64,000 bases of DNA, taken from positions 992,001-1,056,000 of the forward strand of contig CAVTKZ010000002.1 of assembly GCA_963735455.1 (NCBI GenBank), in the 5' to 3' direction. Shown here one piece after another: positions 1 through 8,086 of this stretch. Within the stretch, counting starts at the first letter, position 1, and each line of letters starts with the position of its first letter. Under the pieces are notes generated by a model. That model was given only the letters and a program-made list of their open reading frames with translations. It was not told the origin of the DNA and searched no databases. This stretch comes from Palsa-1033 sp963735455 (GTDB taxonomy: Bacteria; Chloroflexota; Limnocylindria; Limnocylindrales; CSP1-4). Both the position numbers and the translations under genes were made by a program.

Positions 1-798
1 GACCGTCAGCATGTCGTGGCCCGAGGGGCCGCCCGGCTCGGGCGTGCCCGTCCCGGGGGCGAAGCCAGGATCGACGCAGTCGATGTCGAAGGTCAGCCAT
101 GTCGGCCGATCCCCGACCCGTTCCCGGATCCGCTCGGCGGCCGCCGGGGCCCCGATCGCCAGGAGGTCCTCGGTGCTCAGGTAGTCGAGCCCGAGCTCGG
201 TCCGCAGGACAGTCCAGTCATCGGCCCCGTACAGGGTGCCGCGCAGGCCGACCTCCACCGAGTGGGCCACGTCGACCAGGCCCTCCTCGACGGCCCGGCG
301 CATCCACGTGCCGTGGTTGTACTTCTGGCCGAAGTAGCTGTTCCAGGCGTCGGTGTGGGCGTCGAAGTCGATCACCGCCAGTGGCCCGTTGGCGGCCATC
401 GCCCGCAGGTGGGCCAGGGTGCAGGCATGGTCGCCGCCGATCAGCAGGGGCACGACGCCGGCCGCCGCCAGGCCGCTGACCGCCGTCTCGATCGCGGCAT
501 AGCTCGGCTCGATGTAGCCGGGCACGATCGCGATGTCCCCGTAGTCGATCGCCGACAGGACTTCGAACGGGGCGACGCCCAGGTTGGGGTTGTAGGGCCG
601 GAGCATCATCGAGGCCTCGCGGATGGCCCCCGGCCCGAAGCGGCCGCCCACCCGGTACGAGGTGCCGGTGTCGAACGGGACGCCGGTGATCGCGATGTCG
701 ACCCCAGCCAGGTCGCGGACGTAGGGCAGCCGGGCAAAGGTCGAGGGCCCGGTGAACCGGGGCGACTTCAGCGAGTCGGCGGGGCCGTAGCGCGGCAT
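1..798 (-). CDS. Agmatinase/arginase-family ureohydrolase (3' end off the window)
   Basis: The product belongs to the manganese ureohydrolases, which release urea from guanidino compounds such as agmatine. Seen: a GGDHA motif near residue 121, DFDAHTDAW near residue 145, an HGTW segment near residue 162 and a DIDCVDP motif near residue 240; these supply the family's binuclear Mn ligands. 266 codons are visible and the C-terminus lies beyond base 1. The ATG at 798 gives the expected N-terminus and sits 10 bases after the stop of the upstream cation-transporter gene, so the two may be cotranscribed. The aminobutyraldehyde-type dehydrogenase at 5.2-6.7 kb would fit a putrescine route, but that link is inferred. 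Arginase or guanidinobutyrase activity cannot be ruled out. Confidence 0.88.
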   Translation of the reverse strand, partial: MPRYGPADSLKSPRFTGPSTFARLPYVRDLAGVDIAITGVPFDTGTSYRVGGRFGPGAIREASMMLRPYNPNLGVAPFEVLSAIDYGDIAIVPGYIEPSYAAIETAVSGLAAAGVVPLLIGGDHACTLAHLRAMAANGPLAVIDFDAHTDAWNSYFGQKYNHGTWMRRAVEEGLVDVAHSVEVGLRGTLYGADDWTVLRTELGLDYLSTEDLLAIGAPAAAERIRERVGDRPTWLTFDIDCVDPGFAPGTGTPEPGGPSGHDMLTV

Positions 799-804
799 CC
801 ATCC

Positions 805-810
805 ATCCTA
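805..810 (-). promoter_or_regulatory. Candidate -10 hexamer TAGGAT of a leaderless agmatinase transcript
   Basis: Read on the minus strand, TAGGAT is followed by six bases and then the ATG at 798. The hexamer overlaps the stop codon of the cation-transporter gene, so it may be coincidence and GGATGG may act as a ribosome binding site instead. Confidence 0.3.
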
Positions 811-1431
811 GCGGTCGGGCGGTTCCCGCCGATGGGCAAGAACGGAGCCGATGCCCTCGCGCAGGGCGAAGGCCGCGATCAGGCCGGCCAGCGCCGCATC
901 GGCCCACCACCAGCCCAGGAGCGCGGTCAGGATCAGGCCGATCAGGACGGCCCCGGCCAGGGCGCCGTCGATCAGGCTGAATCGGCCGTCGGCGAGGACC
1001 GTCGGGCTGGCCAGCTGGCCGCCGATCCGGAGCTTGCCCGCGGCGAGCAGGAGCATCACGACGACGGTGCAGGCCAGGAAGGCGATGCCCACCGGCGAGG
1101 CGCTCGGCCGGTGGGCGGCCAGGATCGATTCGATCGTGTCCCAGGCGACGTACAGCCCAACGACGATGTAGCCGACCCCGATCAGGTGCAGCGCCCGGTG
1201 CTCGCCGCTCCGATCCGCGCCGCGCAGCTCCCAGACGACGACGATCGAGGCGACGACCTCGACCGACGAATCCAGGCCGAAGGCGACGAGGGCGACCGAG
1301 CCCGCGCTGAGGCCGGCTACGATCGCCACGATCCCCTCGAGGGTGTTCCACACGATCGTCACGTATTCGAGCTGGAAGGCCCGTCGCAGGAGCCGGCCAC
1401 GGCCAGGGTCGACGATCTCCGGCTGGACCAT
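808..1431 (-). CDS. Cation diffusion facilitator-like membrane transporter
   Basis: A 207-residue integral membrane protein resembling the transmembrane part of cation efflux (CDF) proteins. Seen: about five or six hydrophobic helices, a FGLDSSVEV segment near residue 53 (CDF proteins carry metal-binding Asp residues in a comparable S/DxxxD position), and a late RFSLIDGALAGAV helix with an acidic residue. The cytoplasmic C-terminal domain typical of full-length CDF exporters is missing, so it belongs to the short cation-transporter type. Upstream in-frame ATGs exist, but the one at 1431 gives a natural N-terminus directly before the first helix and has a -10 element eight bases before it. Metal specificity cannot be read. 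Confidence 0.75.
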   Translation of the reverse strand: MVQPEIVDPGRGRLLRRAFQLEYVTIVWNTLEGIVAIVAGLSAGSVALVAFGLDSSVEVVASIVVVWELRGADRSGEHRALHLIGVGYIVVGLYVAWDTIESILAAHRPSASPVGIAFLACTVVVMLLLAAGKLRIGGQLASPTVLADGRFSLIDGALAGAVLIGLILTALLGWWWADAALAGLIAAFALREGIGSVLAHRREPPDR

Positions 1432-1439
1432 ACCGGGGC

Positions 1440-1445
1440 AGTGTA
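1440..1445 (-). promoter_or_regulatory. Candidate -10 hexamer TACACT of the cation-transporter gene
   Basis: On the minus strand TACACT lies eight bases before the ATG at 1431 with no ribosome binding site between, the layout expected for a leaderless or near-leaderless transcript. Confidence 0.4.
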
Positions 1446-1532
1446 CCGATGCACATGCTCCGGACGGCAGCGGGTCGTACGATCCGCGGGTCGTCAGGCT
1501 CGGCCGAACGGCCAGCAGCGAGGGATGCCAGG

Positions 1533-2420
1533 GTGCCAGCACTGGGCGGGCGTTGGGCGCCGACCCGGCTTCGGCCAGGAGCCGACCGGCGGCTGCTGCT
1601 GGTCGTCGCCGCATTCGGTGTCTCGGTGGTCGCCACTCGGGCCTTCCTGGGGGCAACCGGCTATCCCCGGCTCGGCGGCGGCGAGTTCCACATCGCCCAT
1701 GTCCTGATCGGCGGGGCGCTCCTGTTCGCCGGTGGGCTGATCGCCCTGATCTCGATCGACGATCGGGCGATCGATGCTGGAGCCCTGTTGATCGGGGCCG
1801 GCGTCGGCCTGTTCATCGACGAGGTCGGCAAGTTCATCACCAGCAACAACGACTACTTCTTCCCGGTCGCCGCGCCGATCATCTACACGGTCTTCATGCT
1901 GGTGGTGATCCTCCTGCTCGTCGTCCGCGAGCGGTTCGGCGAGTCGCTCGTGCCGGTCCCCAGCGCCCCCTCGCGCTGGAAGCACCTTCGTGCGCTGCTG
2001 ATCGTCGGCTACGCCGGCAGCGCGATCGTGGCCCTCCTCGAGGCGGGCGGGGTGATGGGTCTGGTGGCCTCGGTCCACACCCCATTCGACCTGCTGATCA
2101 GCCGGGCGGCCGCCGATCAGCTCAGCGGCAATCCGCTGTGGCTCGACGTCCACGCCCTGGCCTCGGTCGCGGCCGGCCTCCTGTTCGCGGCGGCAACGGC
2201 GCTGCTGTGGCTGGGGCGCGACGGCCGCGGCCTGCGCTTCGGGCTGACGGCCTCGGTGATCTCGCTGACCGTGCTCGCCCTCGTCGCCTTCTACGTCAAC
2301 CAGTTCGCCGCGACCGGGGGCGTGGCAGTCCAGGCCGTGCTCGTCGTGGGGGCCCTCGAGCATCGGGCATCGATCGCCGCCGACGAGGGCTCCGAGGACG
2401 ACGGGGCACCATCGTTCTGA
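1533..2420 (+). CDS. Multi-pass membrane protein of unknown function
   Basis: I do not recognise a named function. The 295-residue product has about seven hydrophobic helices. The second and third frame a conserved-looking cytoplasmic or membrane motif, IDEVGKFIT followed by SNNDYFFPVAAP. The last 20 residues are acidic and probably cytosolic. I chose GTG 1533 because the upstream alternative (ATG 1449) would add an Arg/Ala-rich stretch with no membrane or signal character and would crowd the divergent promoter at 1440-1445; the base run GCGAGGGATG just before 1533 could serve for ribosome binding. It is divergent from the cation transporter and followed by the decarboxylase operon 36 bases on. 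Confidence 0.65.
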   Translation: MPALGGRWAPTRLRPGADRRLLLVVAAFGVSVVATRAFLGATGYPRLGGGEFHIAHVLIGGALLFAGGLIALISIDDRAIDAGALLIGAGVGLFIDEVGKFITSNNDYFFPVAAPIIYTVFMLVVILLLVVRERFGESLVPVPSAPSRWKHLRALLIVGYAGSAIVALLEAGGVMGLVASVHTPFDLLISRAAADQLSGNPLWLDVHALASVAAGLLFAAATALLWLGRDGRGLRFGLTASVISLTVLALVAFYVNQFAATGGVAVQAVLVVGALEHRASIAADEGSEDDGAPSF

Positions 2421-2443
2421 TCACCGCGAGGGGACCGGACCGG

Positions 2444-2449
2444 TAGACT
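2444..2449 (+). promoter_or_regulatory. -10 hexamer TAGACT, leaderless start of the decarboxylase gene
   Basis: TAGACT is separated from the ATG at 2456 by six bases (CGGGGC). A transcript starting about seven bases after the hexamer would begin at the start codon itself. No Shine-Dalgarno sequence is present. Confidence 0.5.
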
Positions 2450-2455
2450 CGGGGC

Positions 2456-3976
2456 ATGGTTCTCGACCCTTCCACTCGAGCGCAGGTGCCGGCCGAGGAC
2501 CGCCTCGCGGTGCGCGGTGTGGCCGGCGAGATCGACCTCGATCCGGCCACCTTCCGGGCCGCCGCCCATCGCGTCGCCGACCTGATGGCCGACTACCTCG
2601 AGGGCCTCGAGGCCTACCCGGTCCTGCCGCCGGTCGCGCCAGGATCGATCGGGCCCCAGTTCCCGGCGGCGCCGCCGGAGCGGCCGGACTCGATCGACGA
2701 GATCCTGGCCGACTACCAGGCCCTCGTCGTGCCCAACGCGACCCACTGGCAGCACCCCGGCTTCCTGGCCTACTTCGGGACGACCGCCTCAGGCCCCGGG
2801 ATCCTGGGCGAGATGCTCACCGCCGTGCTCGGCCAGAACCCGATGATCTGGCGCACGTCACCGGTCGGGACCGAGCTCGAGGGCGTCGTCGTTGGCTGGT
2901 TGCGACAGGCGCTCGGCCTGCCTGCCGCGTTCGATGGCCTGCTGACCGACACGGCCTCGACCTCGACCCTGATCGCGCTCGCGGCGGCCCGTGAGGCGGC
3001 CGGCCTGCGGGCGTCGGCTGAAGGCCTGGCCGGCCGTCCCGAGCTCGCCGGCGGCCTGCGGGTGTACGCCTCGAGCGAGGCCCACTCGTCGATCGAGAAG
3101 GCGTGCATGACCCTCGGCCTGGGGCGGGCCGGCCTGGTCCGGATCCCGGTCAACGGTCGGTTCGAGCTCGAGCCTGCGGCGCTGGCCTCGGCGATCAGCG
3201 GGGACCGGGCGGCCGGGCGGACACCGATCGCGATCGTGGCCACGATCGGGACCACCGCGTCGACCTCGGTCGATCCGATGGAGCCGATTGCCGACATTGC
3301 CGAGGCGGAGGGCCTGTGGCTCCACGTCGATGCGGCCTACGCGGGGCCGGTGGCCCTGCTGCCCGAGCGTCGAGGCCTATTCGGCGGCTGGCAGCGGGCC
3401 AATTCGATCGTGGTCAACCCGCACAAGTGGCTGTTCACGCCGCTCGACGCCTCGCTCCTGCTGACCCGCCGGATGGACCAGCTCGGGGCAGCCTTCAGCG
3501 TCCACCCCGAGTACCTGCGGGCGCTCGATCGCGAGGCGGCGGGTCGGGACTACGGCGACTACCAGCCCCAGCTCGGCCGCCGCTTCCGGGCGCTCAAGCT
3601 GTGGATCCTGATCCGGACCTTCGGCCTCGAGGGGCTCCGGGCCCGGCTCGCCCGCCATCTCGCCCTGGCCGGCCAGTTCAGGGACTGGGTCGACGCCGAT
3701 CCGGCGTGGGAACGGCTGGCCCCAGTCCCGTTCTCGACGATCTGCCTGCGCTACCACCCGGCCGGCCTGGCCGAGGACCGGCTCGACGAGCTGAACGCAG
3801 CCCTGATCGCGGCGGTCAACCAGACCGGCGAAGTCTTCCTGTCGCACAGCCGGCTCGACGGCCGGTTCACGATCCGGGTCGCCATCGGCAACCTGCGGAC
3901 CGAGGAACGCCACGTGGCCCGCGCCTGGGCCTTGCTCCAGCGCGAGGCCGCCCGACTCGGCGCGGCAGCCGGTTGA
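2456..3976 (+). CDS. PLP-dependent aromatic/other L-amino-acid decarboxylase (group II)
   Basis: A cytosolic pyridoxal-phosphate enzyme that removes the alpha-carboxyl group of an amino acid to give an amine. Seen: full family length (506 residues), the cofactor-stacking region with THWQHPGFLAYF near residue 97, HVDAAYAG at 290-297 (Asp for the pyridine nitrogen) and NPHKW at 321-325 with Lys324 as the Schiff-base lysine. The sequence resembles animal DDC, plant TDC and bacterial phenylalanine/tryptophan decarboxylases; substrate is not predictable. It overlaps the next gene (acyl-CoA dehydrogenase) by TTGA, so the two are translationally coupled, and an aldehyde dehydrogenase follows, which fits amine production or turnover. 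Confidence 0.92.
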   Translation: MVLDPSTRAQVPAEDRLAVRGVAGEIDLDPATFRAAAHRVADLMADYLEGLEAYPVLPPVAPGSIGPQFPAAPPERPDSIDEILADYQALVVPNATHWQHPGFLAYFGTTASGPGILGEMLTAVLGQNPMIWRTSPVGTELEGVVVGWLRQALGLPAAFDGLLTDTASTSTLIALAAAREAAGLRASAEGLAGRPELAGGLRVYASSEAHSSIEKACMTLGLGRAGLVRIPVNGRFELEPAALASAISGDRAAGRTPIAIVATIGTTASTSVDPMEPIADIAEAEGLWLHVDAAYAGPVALLPERRGLFGGWQRANSIVVNPHKWLFTPLDASLLLTRRMDQLGAAFSVHPEYLRALDREAAGRDYGDYQPQLGRRFRALKLWILIRTFGLEGLRARLARHLALAGQFRDWVDADPAWERLAPVPFSTICLRYHPAGLAEDRLDELNAALIAAVNQTGEVFLSHSRLDGRFTIRVAIGNLRTEERHVARAWALLQREAARLGAAAG

Positions 3977-5139
3977 GCGGCAGCGCGAGCCCGGAACCGG
4001 CGCTGGCAGACCGCCTCGGCCAGGCGCTGGCGGCGATCGAGGCGATCGATCCGGGCGATCGCTACGAGCCGGCCGTCCCGGCCGCCCTGGTGGCCAGCGG
4101 ACTGCACCTGCTGTGCCTGCCCCGCGACGCCGGTGGCCTGGGCGGCGGGCTGGCCGAGGCGATCGAGGTGCTGTCCGCGCTCGGCGCCGCCAACGGCTCG
4201 GCGGGGCTGGGCTTTGCGATGCACGTCCACGTCAGCGGCTCGCTGTACGAGTCGGACGGCTGGCCGGCGGACCTGCGGGCCTGGCTGGCCGGGCTCGTCC
4301 GCGATGAGGCGGCGCTGCTCAACTCGGCCTCGACGGAGGAAGGCAGCGGCAGCCCGGCGCGCGGCGGCCTGCCCGCGACCAGCGCGACGGAGGTCGACGG
4401 GGGCTACCGGCTGACCGGCGAGAAGACCTGGACCACCTGGCTGCCGGCCCTCCGGGCGGCCCAGGTCACGGCCGCCCTGGGACCGGACCGCATTGGCAAC
4501 TTCGTGGTCGACCTCGAATCCGACGGCGTCGAGCGATTGCCGGGCTTCGACGCCCTGGGGATGCGCGGCTCGGCCTCGGGCCGGCTCCTCCTCCGGGATG
4601 TCTTCGTGCCCGCCGGCCGGCTGATCGGCACGCGCCCGGCCGGGGGCCCGGATCCCCGCGGCCCGGCGCCCGGCGCCTGGTTCGGCGCCGCCATCGCGGC
4701 GGTCTACCTGGGCGTCGGCGAAGGCGCCCGGCGGGACGTCGTACGCTGGGCGATCGACCGCCGCCCAGGTGATGGCTCGAGCGCGGTTGCCGACCTGCCC
4801 ACGATCGGCGTCCGGCTGGGGCGGATCGACGCGGCCCTCCGCTCGGCCCGGGTCGTCCTCGAGGATGCCGTCCGACGCTGGCAGGCGGCGGCGCCGGCCG
4901 ATCGTCCCGCGCTCGCGGCCGAGATCAGCCTGGCCAAGGTGACGGCCACCAACGCGGCGGTGCTGGCCACCGACGAAGCGCTCCGGATTGCCGGCGGCCC
5001 GGGCTTCCTCGCCGGTCGGATCGAGCGCGCGTTCCGGGACGCCCGGGGCGGCCTGATCAACCCGCCCCTTGACGACATCGCCTTCCAGGCCTTTGCCCGC
5101 CGGCTGGTCGATGACGAGCGGGCGCGAGGGGCGCGCTAA
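3973..5139 (+). CDS. Acyl-CoA dehydrogenase-family flavoprotein
   Basis: A 388-residue FAD enzyme of the acyl-CoA dehydrogenase fold. Seen: an N-terminal helical region with the GSAGLGFAMH segment, the beta-domain with GEKTWTTWLPA (the family's G-x-K-x-[FW]-x-[TS] pattern), LPGFDALGMRGSASG, and a C-terminal helical region ending LINPPLDD. The usual catalytic Glu motif (YEGT) of fatty acyl-CoA dehydrogenases is not visible at the C-terminus, so it may act on an unusual acyl or nitro/amine substrate, as other divergent family members do. The TTG at 3973 overlaps the decarboxylase stop (TTGA) and is the first start that yields the family N-terminus. The aldehyde dehydrogenase follows after 38 bases. 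Confidence 0.85.
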   Translation: MSGSASPEPALADRLGQALAAIEAIDPGDRYEPAVPAALVASGLHLLCLPRDAGGLGGGLAEAIEVLSALGAANGSAGLGFAMHVHVSGSLYESDGWPADLRAWLAGLVRDEAALLNSASTEEGSGSPARGGLPATSATEVDGGYRLTGEKTWTTWLPALRAAQVTAALGPDRIGNFVVDLESDGVERLPGFDALGMRGSASGRLLLRDVFVPAGRLIGTRPAGGPDPRGPAPGAWFGAAIAAVYLGVGEGARRDVVRWAIDRRPGDGSSAVADLPTIGVRLGRIDAALRSARVVLEDAVRRWQAAAPADRPALAAEISLAKVTATNAAVLATDEALRIAGGPGFLAGRIERAFRDARGGLINPPLDDIAFQAFARRLVDDERARGAR

Positions 5140-5177
5140 ACTCGACTCCGGTTCAGCCTTTACCCCAGGAGGCCAGC

Positions 5178-6695
5178 ATGGCGATCGCGGTCGCGCCAGA
5201 CTTCCCGATGTTCGTCGACGGGCGCTCGGTCGAGGCCTCGGACGGCGCCTGGCTGGAGGTCCTCAACCCGGCCACCGGCGAGCTCGTCGGGCGCGTCCCG
5301 GCCGGGACCGCCGCCGACGTCGATCGAGCCGTCGCGGCGGCCCGGGCGTCGTTCCGCGATGGCCGCTGGCGGAACATGCTGATGCCGGCCCGCGTGGCGA
5401 TCATGAATCGGCTGGGCGAACTGCTCGACGAGCATGCCGATGAGCTGGCCCGCCTCGAGACGCTCCAGACCGGGACCTCGTACAAGCTCCGGCGCGAGTC
5501 CGACTTTGCCTTCGCATCGGACAACCTGCGCTTCTTCGCGACCCAGATCCGCCATCTCGAGGGCAAGGCCGCCGCCGAGTACAGCGGCTCGCACACGAGC
5601 ATGATCCGGCGTGAGCCGATCGGCGTGTGCGGCCAGGTCGCACCCTGGAACTACCCGATGTGGATGGCCATCTGGAAGATCGGCCCGGCCCTCGCCGCCG
5701 GCAACTCGGTCGTCCTCAAGCCCGCCTCGGCGACGCCCCTGACCACGATCCGCCTGGCCGAGCTGGGCCGGGAAGCCGGGCTGCCCGACGGCGTGCTCAA
5801 CGTCGTGACCGGCCGAGGCGACGTGGTCGGTGCCGCGCTGGCCGCCCACCCCGACGTCGACCTGATCAGCCTGACCGGCGACTCGGAGACGGGCAAGAAG
5901 ATCCAGGCCCTCGCCGCCGGCAACGTCAAGCGGGTCCATCTCGAGCTGGGCGGCAAGGCGCCATTCATCGTCGCGGCCGACGCCGACCTGGAGGCGGCCG
6001 CCCGGGGCGCAACGGCGGGCGCCCTGACCAACGGCGGGCAGGACTGCACGGCAGCCACCCGAGCCTATGTCCACCGCAGCCTGTACGGCCCGTTCCTGGC
6101 CCGGACCAAGGAGCTCTTCGAGAGCGTCCGGGTCGGCGACCCATTCGATCCTGCGACGGACCTGGGCACCCTGATCAGCCCGGCCCAGGTCGACCGCGTC
6201 GACGGCTTCGTCCAGCGGGCCCGGGCCGCTGGGGCCACGATCGTCACGGGCGGCGTCCGGCCGCCGGTCGCCGGGCTGCCCAACGGCGCGTTCTACGCCC
6301 CGACCTTGATCGCCGACGCGGCCCAGGACAGCGAGATCGTCCAGCAGGAGGTCTTCGGCCCGGTCCTGGTCGTGCTCCCGTTCGACACCGACGCCGAGGC
6401 GATCGAGCTGGCCAACGACACGAAGTACGGCCTGGCTGCCTCGATCTGGACCCGGGACGTCTTCCGGGCGATGGATGCGGCCCGCCAGCTCAACTTCGGC
6501 CACGTCCAGGTCAACGACCACCTGATGGTCACCAGCGAGATGCCCCACGGCGGCTTCAAGCAGTCGGGCTTCGGCAAGGACATGTCGAGCTACTCGTTCG
6601 AGGAATACACCCAGGTCAAGCACGTGATGATCGAGCTGACCGGCGAGCCCGAGAAAGACTGGCACTACACGATCTTCGGGGACCCGAAGTCGTAG
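5178..6695 (+). CDS. NAD(P)+ aldehyde dehydrogenase, aminobutyraldehyde/betaine-aldehyde type
   Basis: Oxidises an aldehyde to the acid with NAD(P)+. Seen: 505 residues, PWNYP at 156-160, LTGDSETGK at 232-240, catalytic Glu256 in LELGGK and catalytic Cys290 in GGQDCTAATR. The QDCTA context is characteristic of gamma-aminobutyraldehyde dehydrogenases (PatD-like), which convert 4-aminobutanal to GABA in putrescine breakdown; betaine-aldehyde dehydrogenases are close relatives. A strong Shine-Dalgarno AGGAGG lies six bases before ATG 5178. Context (agmatinase, amine-forming decarboxylase, acyl-CoA dehydrogenase) supports amine catabolism, by inference. Confidence 0.93.
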   Translation: MAIAVAPDFPMFVDGRSVEASDGAWLEVLNPATGELVGRVPAGTAADVDRAVAAARASFRDGRWRNMLMPARVAIMNRLGELLDEHADELARLETLQTGTSYKLRRESDFAFASDNLRFFATQIRHLEGKAAAEYSGSHTSMIRREPIGVCGQVAPWNYPMWMAIWKIGPALAAGNSVVLKPASATPLTTIRLAELGREAGLPDGVLNVVTGRGDVVGAALAAHPDVDLISLTGDSETGKKIQALAAGNVKRVHLELGGKAPFIVAADADLEAAARGATAGALTNGGQDCTAATRAYVHRSLYGPFLARTKELFESVRVGDPFDPATDLGTLISPAQVDRVDGFVQRARAAGATIVTGGVRPPVAGLPNGAFYAPTLIADAAQDSEIVQQEVFGPVLVVLPFDTDAEAIELANDTKYGLAASIWTRDVFRAMDAARQLNFGHVQVNDHLMVTSEMPHGGFKQSGFGKDMSSYSFEEYTQVKHVMIELTGEPEKDWHYTIFGDPKS

Positions 6696-6741
6696 GCCGG
6701 GGTGTGCCAGTGGTTCGATGCTGCGGAACGGTCGGTGACTG

Positions 6742-6990
6742 ATGTCGGACCTCGCCGCGGCGCTGCCAGCGATCGGACTGGTCCTGTTCGTCATTCTGAT
6801 CCTGCTCGTATCGGTGATCCTGCTCCATGACCGACGCGCCCGGTTCTTCGCCGGCGGGCTGATCTCGATCGGGGCGACGGTCATCCTGGCCACCCTCGCC
6901 GGCTTGGCCTTCGCCGGCGTCCTGATCGTGCTGGGGGCACTCTTCGGGATCCCGGGCTGGATGGCGAACCTGAAGATCGCTCTGCCCTGA
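6742..6990 (+). CDS. Small membrane protein, 82 residues
   Basis: No family recognised. Nearly the whole chain is hydrophobic: helices at about residues 5-28, 34-58 and 58-75, with a short basic loop HDRRARFF between the first two that would face the cytosol. It stands alone between the aldehyde dehydrogenase and a convergent lipoprotein gene. The reading frame is clean and typical in codon use. Confidence 0.6.
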   Translation: MSDLAAALPAIGLVLFVILILLVSVILLHDRRARFFAGGLISIGATVILATLAGLAFAGVLIVLGALFGIPGWMANLKIALP

Positions 6991-7018
6991 GGGCCGCCGG
7001 CGCCCATCACTCAGACGC

Positions 7019-7459
7019 TCATGGATCGACCTGGAGGATCGCCGTCGAGATCGGTGGAACCACGGCCGCCGATCCTTCCGGGCCAGGCAGGATGATTGCG
7101 TACCGGCCAGCGACGAGTGTCTTCTTGACGACATTGCCACAGCACGACGCCGACATCGACTCCTCGAGGATCCCCTGGCCGGCGTCCCCGGTCTGGGCCA
7201 GCTGGGCAAGCTCGGCGTCAGTCAGGCCGCCAGTGCCGCTGCTGACGAGCCACACCTCGGCGGGGCCCCCGGCGGGGAAGCTCAGCACCAGGTAGACGTC
7301 CCCGGCGCGTACCTCGCCGGGTGTCAGCGTTACGGTCGTCGCGCTGGTCACGACGGCCACCTGCTGGGCGCCGGGCGGGATCGCAACGGGCAGGGGCTCG
7401 CATCCGCCGATGATGCCGACGAGGACCAACGCCGCCGCGAATCGAAGAGCTCGAACCAT
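7019..7459 (-). CDS. Small secreted lipoprotein
   Basis: Signal peptide with the lipobox GIIGGC, so the mature protein begins at Cys about 20 residues in and is anchored to the outer face of the membrane. The rest (about 125 residues) is beta-rich with the line TPGEVRAGDVYLVLSFP, a SASCCGN pair of cysteines and GRYAIILPGPE, which resembles cupredoxin-like or copper-binding extracytoplasmic folds, though no copper ligands are clear. ATG 7459 was chosen because GGGAGG at 7468-7473 lies eight bases away; ATG 7462 and GTG 7468 are in frame just upstream. Confidence 0.65.
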   Translation of the reverse strand: MVRALRFAAALVLVGIIGGCEPLPVAIPPGAQQVAVVTSATTVTLTPGEVRAGDVYLVLSFPAGGPAEVWLVSSGTGGLTDAELAQLAQTGDAGQGILEESMSASCCGNVVKKTLVAGRYAIILPGPEGSAAVVPPISTAILQVDP

Positions 7460-7479
7460 CATCGCCACCTCCCGCCGGC

Positions 7480-7485
7480 ATTATC
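7480..7485 (-). promoter_or_regulatory. -10 hexamer GATAAT of the lipoprotein gene
   Basis: On the minus strand GATAAT is followed six bases later by GGGAGG and then the ATG at 7459, which gives a very short leader carrying its own ribosome binding site. No good -35 is visible. Confidence 0.4.
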
Positions 7486-7641
7486 GGCCGTCGAATCTCG
7501 CGCGTTGATCCGAGACGGCCGAGGCCTCTTGCGCACCCCTGGCCGGAGGCGTGCGTCGCGATCCGCCGCCCTCCGAGCCGGGCCAGCCGTGAATCGGCGA
7601 TACTCGACGGCGACCAACTGACCCCGAGGTTGACCACTGCC

Positions 7642-8031
7642 GTGCCGCCGATCGATGAGCTGACCCGGATCGAGCCCGTGTACCTCGACCGCCTCGAGAA
7701 GCAGGGCGTCTTCACCACCGGGATCCTGCTCGAGGTGTCCGAGACCCCGACCCGCCGACAGACCCTGGCCGACCACCTCGGGGCGACGATCAACGACGTG
7801 GCCACCTGGCGCGATGAAGCGCTCATGCTCAACCTGGCCAGCTTCGGCCCAGCCGAGCACCAGCTCCTGATCCAGGCCGGCATCCGGGGCCTGAAGGGGA
7901 TCGTCGACCTCGACCTCGAGGCCTTCAAGGCGCGCCTCGTGCGACCTGCCCAGCAGCTCCGGATGGAGCCGATCGACGACCTGCGGGCCGAGGGCTGGTG
8001 GGACCAGGCACGGACCCTCGAGGACGAATAG
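7642..8031 (+). CDS. DUF4332-type helix-hairpin-helix protein
   Basis: A 129-residue cytosolic protein made of two consecutive helix-hairpin-helix units: PPIDELTRIEPVYLDRLEKQG at the start and FGPAEHQLLIQAGIRGLKGIVDLD after it, the arrangement of DUF4332 (radixin-like, DNA-ligase-type HhH folds). The line TINDVATWRDEALMLNLASF joining the two is typical. Function is unknown; HhH pairs usually bind DNA non-specifically or other proteins. GTG 7642 is preferred over TTG 7630 because CCGAGG is too close to the latter. It stands divergent from the lipoprotein gene. Confidence 0.75.
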   Translation: MPPIDELTRIEPVYLDRLEKQGVFTTGILLEVSETPTRRQTLADHLGATINDVATWRDEALMLNLASFGPAEHQLLIQAGIRGLKGIVDLDLEAFKARLVRPAQQLRMEPIDDLRAEGWWDQARTLEDE

Positions 8032-8074
8032 CGGTCCCGCCCGGTTGATCGGCGGGCAGCTCGCCCTGAGCGGC

Positions 8075-8080
8075 TAGGAT
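8075..8080 (+). promoter_or_regulatory. -10 hexamer TAGGAT, leaderless start of the DUF1461 gene
   Basis: TAGGAT is followed by six bases (GACGAG) and then GTG 8087. The spacing matches that of TAGACT before the decarboxylase gene at 2456. Confidence 0.45.
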
Positions 8081-8086
8081 GACGAG

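Noticed and set aside
16..1707. Long plus-strand open frame of over 560 codons
   Set aside because: Shadow of the agmatinase and cation-transporter genes on the other strand; Arg/Gly/Asp-rich with no family motifs. GC-rich DNA gives many such frames.
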